A stretch of 64,000 nt of DNA, taken from contig CATNNA010000004.1 in NCBI GenBank assembly GCA_950106755.1, forward strand, positions 1,178,001 to 1,242,000, given 5' to 3'. Position numbers and translations under genes: made by a program. The stretch's first letter is position 1. The number at the start of each line of letters is the position of its first letter. This stretch comes from Climacium dendroides. Taxonomy: Eukaryota; Streptophyta; Bryopsida; Hypnales; Climaciaceae. Positions 59,901 to 64,000 of this stretch are shown here, piece after piece. A model generated the notes under the pieces. That model was not told where the DNA came from. It did no database searches and was given only the letters and a program-made list of their open reading frames with translations.

Positions 59901-60343
59901 CTTTTCTGAAATTGTTTTTACCTATGTATGACAAGGACATTTTACGTGTGCATTTGTAATGAGCATTCACATTAATTGAGAAGAGAAAACCTTTAAATAT
60001 TTTATTTTTAATGGCATTGAAATCCTAGGGATTCGTTAGGATGTAATTAATTGATTCCTAGGGGAGCTTCACTAGGTTTAACAGTGAAGTAGTTTTTTGA
60101 ATTCAATGTACATGGAAGACATTATTGTTTAATGGCAATTGCCATGTCATGGAAGTAAATGTCTGAGGAAGAAGAATACGGCACAATTATTTGGTTCAAC
60201 CCTGAGTCTGTAAGACTACCCTAGACTAAAGGATTTCCGGAATCTTAATCATTCAAAAGCCAAAGCTTTGTTGTTGTTTACCTCTTCTCCTTGCTTGCAT
60301 TTAGATTTCCGGCATTCTTTGAGTGCCTCCTCCAGTTGCAACA
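57000..60343. other. Region between the divergent type IV genes
   Basis: A mostly unassigned stretch. A minus-strand exon-like frame at about 58911-59210 starts at an ATG and is basic (RPRKRGKRRG). It crosses one TGA and ends at an ATG/GTAAGAAG donor, so it could be the first coding exon of copy 4. Short frames at 57394-58017 are unconvincing. The last 700 bases before 60344 are AT-rich and probably hold the promoter and leader of the transposase gene, but no clear TATA box was chosen. Confidence 0.35.
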
Positions 60344-62503
60344 ATGGCATCGATGAGAGTTGATGGTTATGACGTTCCTCTTGTATTCCCGGTTGGTGAT
60401 GATGGACGCGCTAGAGTCCCTTGTCACCTCCTACACGTCCGATTCAAATTTGTAGAGTCCTCCATCTATGTCGAGGAAGAAAAAAGGTCGGAATCAGGTG
60501 AAGTGCTTCAGTCTATTCCGCTAGTGAAGTCGGAGGAGGATGGAACGTGTTGTTGGTATCTTACTCCTGGGAACTACAGAGCGTATGGACTTCCACTCTC
60601 CATGCTAGGTGCGTCTACAAAAATCCAGAGTCGCCAGTCAGATAATTCTACAGTGGATATGCCATGTAGTCCTTCTGCCCTATCACCTACTCCAACTAGA
60701 AAAGCTCTACGAGTCCCACTCATGCCTCCAGTACTTCTTGATGTGAAAGTGGAGAGGTTAGATCCAATTATAGAGTTGTCCACCGAATCTGAAGGAGAGT
60801 CTCCCAATGTCCATGCTCCAAATCAAAGTTGTTCTGTCCAGATTGCATCTGGAGAGACAGGCATTGGGAAATCACTATCTAGTACCCCGTCAAGAAGTCT
60901 CTCTAATTCGTCAATGTCACTACCTCCAATACAAACACAGGTACAAGCAAAAGCAAGCATCATGGAGTGTTTGAGAAGACTTGCCACTATGCATCGCTCT
61001 CGAAATGAATTGTCAACAATGGATTTGAGCACTGTGAAGCACCAAAGGGTTCCGTTTCTCCCACCTGTATACGACGGGGATGTCATCTTCGAATTGCCTC
61101 CTTGTGGAACATCTTCATCTTCAACGGGGGCCAAGCACTTGGAAGGAATGGACAAGCGCTACGATGGACATCCGTAGTGCAAGCTCGTGACCACAAACAT
61201 CCACAACTCCGACAATCTCAAATTCCGTAAGTCCTACTGCGCTGGCCATCTCGTTTGTGAGAGTGCCAACTGTCAATATTTGAAAAGAGCCTCACGGCAA
61301 AATGAAACTGAGTGGAGTGGCTACACTGTGTTTCCTTTCACTGTTGGCGGGTGTCCCCCAAAAGAATCCACCCTAGTTTGCAAGGTTTGCAGGATGCCAC
61401 CGACGTGTTTTAGTACATGCAAGGCTAGGATATACTTTGCATATACTGATAATCCAGAAATGACTAGGGCTGCTATTCACCTTGGAGAGCATGGCCACCC
61501 TGTTGCTAGAGGTATGTATAGAGATTCTACTAAAGTGATTTGCGGACTCATCGCGGAGCAAGTGGCCAAAACACCCACAGCCACAAACTCCGCAATTACT
61601 CTCTCTGCTAGTAAAGACTTTCTCGGGAACTATCTATTTCACAATGGAGAGGGAGAGAAGAAGATGTTGAAAGCAGAGGAAATGGAGGAGGTCATGGATC
61701 GCTTCCAATATTTGAGTAGTCCAAGTATTCGCAACGTTATCTCTTCTTTCCGTTCTAACAACCATGGAGGGATAATCGACAACATTATGACCATGAAGAG
61801 AGAATCGAAGTTTGAGTTCATACATGACAGCGTCTTCCGAGGTCAAGGCAAGGAAAAGGTATACATTTTCAAGATGCTTACAAAAGGACCCGGAAGTGGA
61901 GTGGACCTCGTCAGGCGGATGCAGCCAATAGGGGACTTGGAAAATGCGTGGTTGATGTTTGACCATGTGAAGTGCGTGAAGGACTGGACCACAATGGCTT
62001 GCCACGTGTATGATACGGAGTATAAAAAGGTGATGACTATTGCAATGTGCAATATGCAATCTGAAGATACAGAAGTTCAAGTACAATTTTGGCGGAGCCT
62101 GAACGCTGTCATGCATCACCATGGAGTGGCAAATCCTAACTTTAAGGGATTCATGGCAGATAGCGCCATGGCCAACTGGAATGCGGTTCGCATTGTGTAT
62201 GGCAGTGGCTCTGCCAATGATGAAATGGAGAATCGCGAGAGGACATGTTTGTTACATTGGAGTACCTCTCTTCACAAGCATACGCAGAAGTACATCAAGG
62301 AAGCATTCCAACAGCAACATATTACTTTGTGTAAACAATACAAAGATTCGGAAAACATGGTCCAAGCTAAGGTCTGCTATCTCGCAATACGGTCTTGGTG
62401 GTTGTCCTCTGGAGCTGCTGGCGAAGAAGGTCTATATCACCTAGACCATTGGCTAGCGTTTTGGCATTTCCAATACCGTCAATGGGGAGGCTTCATGGAC
62501 ATG
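60344..62503 (+). pseudogene. WRKY-GCM1-like zinc finger plus MULE-like transposase, first exon
   Basis: A single frame of about 720 codons broken only by TAG at 61175-61177. N-terminal: about 240 residues of low-complexity Ser/Pro-rich sequence after a conserved start. DNA-binding part: KRYDGHP-stop-CKLV, FRKSYCAGHLVC, NCQYL and a late HLGEHGHPVARG. The spacing of Cys and His fits a WRKY-GCM1 type zinc finger, and the stop sits where Trp is expected. Transposase core: AWLMFDHVKCVKDW, FMADSAMANWNAV (second Asp) and TCLLHW (the Cys-His pair of MULE-type proteins), then WHFQYRQWGG. The exon ends ATG/GTGAGTG at 62503. Expected role: DDE strand transfer of the type IV element in the nucleus. Confidence 0.66.
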
Positions 62504-62795
62504 GTGAGTGAATTGTGAATTTTAATGTGTACTATGACTAAAGGTTTTGAAGCTCATTTTGTTATAGGAAACTCTACATTCTAGACAGCATTTTAATTTT
62601 GTCTTTTATTTTTATTGGGATTTTGGAATATTTTCCTCCACACTACCAAAATGGGGGGGTCCTACAAACACCATAGAAACATGCCTCGGATCCGACTGAC
62701 GTTTTGGAGGTGTCATCATGACCCCCTCATTTTCGTTAAATGTAAAGGATAATTGAGTGCTGGTAATAGCAAATGCTAAATATTTTTCTTTACAG
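62504..62795 (+). repeat. Transposase intron with a type IV compound palindrome
   Basis: The intron runs from GTGAGTG to TTTTCTTTACAG. At 62651-62729 it contains GGGGGGGTCC, the half-decayed core ATGCCTCGGATCCGA and ACCCCCTCA. This is the same nested palindrome as in the intron of ParB-MTase copy 4, so both genes of the type IV element carry it in introns. Confidence 0.85.
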
Positions 62796-62834
62796 GAAAA
62801 GAAGTTGGAAGAAATGACTTCATTATGTCTACAG
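62796..62834 (+). other. Possible short exon of the transposase gene
   Basis: After the acceptor at 62795 the frame EKKLEEMTSLCLQ is open for 13 codons and then meets TAA. The exon must end before that, but a standard GT donor was not found, so its 3' edge is uncertain. Confidence 0.3.
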
Positions 62835-62987
62835 GCATAATTATATTCCTACCAATAGGAGTGATTACAAGGGTGTCACCTTCTGGAATTACACAAGGAA
62901 CCAAGATACACGGTCAGGAATTTGGAAGTTCACACAATTGTACATATGAATTACTAACTCTATTATTCTCTTGCGTGGAATTTGTAG

Positions 62988-64000
62988 AAATTAAACTTGG
63001 AGGAGATGTTGGACTTGCCATCATGCAATTTATCCGAAACGGTGCATAACAAGTGGCTACAAATGTCTGGAAAACGAGGAAACAACTTGTTTGACGCCAC
63101 ATGTGATGATAGTATCCGGGCTTGGATGCAAATGACCAACTACCGTGCATACTTGAAGGGATATGCATCAGGATCAGGGCCATCAAAGGGGGAGCTGAGG
63201 TTGAGAGCTGCTAGGAGAAGTGGAGATCCCAAAAAAATCGCAGAGGCATTGAACACATTGCTTGGAGCAGAGGGTGTGGGAACTAGAGTGCCACACTTGG
63301 AAGGAGAAGAGATTTTTGGGAGCACTAAGAGGAAATTGGACGTGCCCATTGGTGATGCAGGAGACTCCCATAGACCGGACAAGATCAACTTTTCTCAACC
63401 CCGTATGAGAAGGAGGTCCACCACAAGTGCCTCTCAATCTTCTGAAGACAAGGGTAAACAACTTCAGCCAAATACTTCTCGTCATGTTGCGGTAGCATTT
63501 GAAAGCGATTGCGACACATCAAAATGGCACATTGCTAGAATCAGCCACAAATCCAACGCAAGATGCCAAGCCCAACAACATAGATCGAACATCAAGTGCA
63601 CCAGCAAAATTGCAAAAGGGAAGAAGGGTACTCCAGCTCCTACTTACCGTGGTCGAAAAGAAGAGTACGGGAGTAAGCGAGAGGTGGTGGCTGATTTCTG
63701 GTTTTGTTGGGATGACATTGAACGATGCGTGAAAGGAACAAAGCGGAAGTGGGTTCTTGATTGGCCGGAGGTGCTGGAGGTTTGGCCAGTCTTGTCCGGA
63801 ACTAACTTAAACCGAGAGGAGACATTGTTGCTACAGTACGCAGGATTTCGACTCCAAGAACAACCAATTTTGCCACCACGTCGGTTGTTCAACATGTCGA
63901 AGGTTTTTAATCCTATTTTGTATGAGCAGCCGTTACCGAAGAACTCAGATGTGTATCCAACAGTGAGGAACAGCAGAGCCATTCGAAGGATTGCAAATGC
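62988..64000 (+). CDS. MULE-like transposase, C-terminal exon, runs off the window
   Basis: After the acceptor GTGGAATTTGTAG a frame is open without a stop to the end of the window (about 337 codons). It begins KLNLEEMLDLPSCN and continues NKWLQMSGKRG, FGSTKRKLDVP, SHRPDKINFSQPRMRRR, WHIARI, APTYRGRKEE and FCWDDIERCVKG. It has basic and Ser-rich stretches and a Cys/Trp-containing C-terminal part. It is the likely continuation of the transposase gene by strand, spacing and splice acceptor. The true end lies beyond 64000. This exon shows no lesion. Confidence 0.6.

Overview
The window looks like nuclear DNA of a land plant. It has interstitial blocks of the plant telomere unit (CCCTAAA, 764-804 and about 15389-15407), GT-AG introns with pyrimidine-rich acceptors, plant TATA boxes, and almost nothing but transposable-element genes, satellites and AT-rich spacers. 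No ordinary housekeeping gene, rRNA or clear tRNA was recognised. The lineage (bryophyte, lycophyte, fern or other) cannot be fixed from the sequence alone.

The unusual content is a family of large elements. Four diverged copies of one gene lie at 5567-9648 (-), 28177-35813 (+, split by an insertion), 41502-45715 (+) and 50303-56035 (-). Each encodes an N-terminal ParB/sulfiredoxin-fold-like domain (GQHS, GQYS or GNHR signature), a helical middle part and a C-terminal adenine/cytosine-N4 DNA-methyltransferase-like fold whose DPPY catalytic motif is replaced. In copies 1 and 2 it is followed by an FCP1-like HAD phosphatase gene and a third gene of unknown function. DDE-type transposase genes occur at 17478-20335 and 21670-24520 (DUF7869-like, with zinc-finger-like cysteines) and at 60344-64000 (WRKY-GCM1-like zinc finger plus MULE-like DDE, running off the window).

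Each element family carries its own short palindrome, many times, mainly in introns and 5' leaders. Type I is TCAGCGCGACTCGCGCTGA (ParB-MTase copy 1 and transposase 17478-20335). Type II is TAGCGCGACTCGCGCTA (copy 2). Type III is TATCCTCGAGTCGAGGATA (copy 3 and transposase 21670-24520). Type IV is TGCCTCGGATCCGAGGCA (copy 4 and transposase 60344-64000). Introns at matching positions in copies 1-3 carry palindromes of different type. The working idea, not proven, is that the ParB-MTase-like protein reads the palindromes of its own element, in the way ParB reads parS.

Layout: 1-3.2 kb non-coding, with type III palindromes and a cluster of foldbacks; 3.3-20.3 kb a type I element, with ParB-MTase, phosphatase and gene 3 on the minus strand and a divergent transposase on the plus strand, separated by tandem repeats and a 174-bp satellite in inverted arms; 20.7-24.5 kb a tRNA-like foldback, a type III palindrome array and a type III transposase; 25.3-26.1 kb minisatellites; 27.4-38 kb a type II element split by a 3.4-kb CCGG-rich insertion with a clean 5-bp target duplication; 38.5-40.2 kb an inverted relic of the same CCGG-rich family; 41.5-46.3 kb type III copy 3; 46.7-49.1 kb a third CCGG-rich copy; 50.3-64 kb a type IV element with the same divergent layout as type I. 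Most genes are decayed by in-frame stops, chiefly TAG, with fewer frameshifts.
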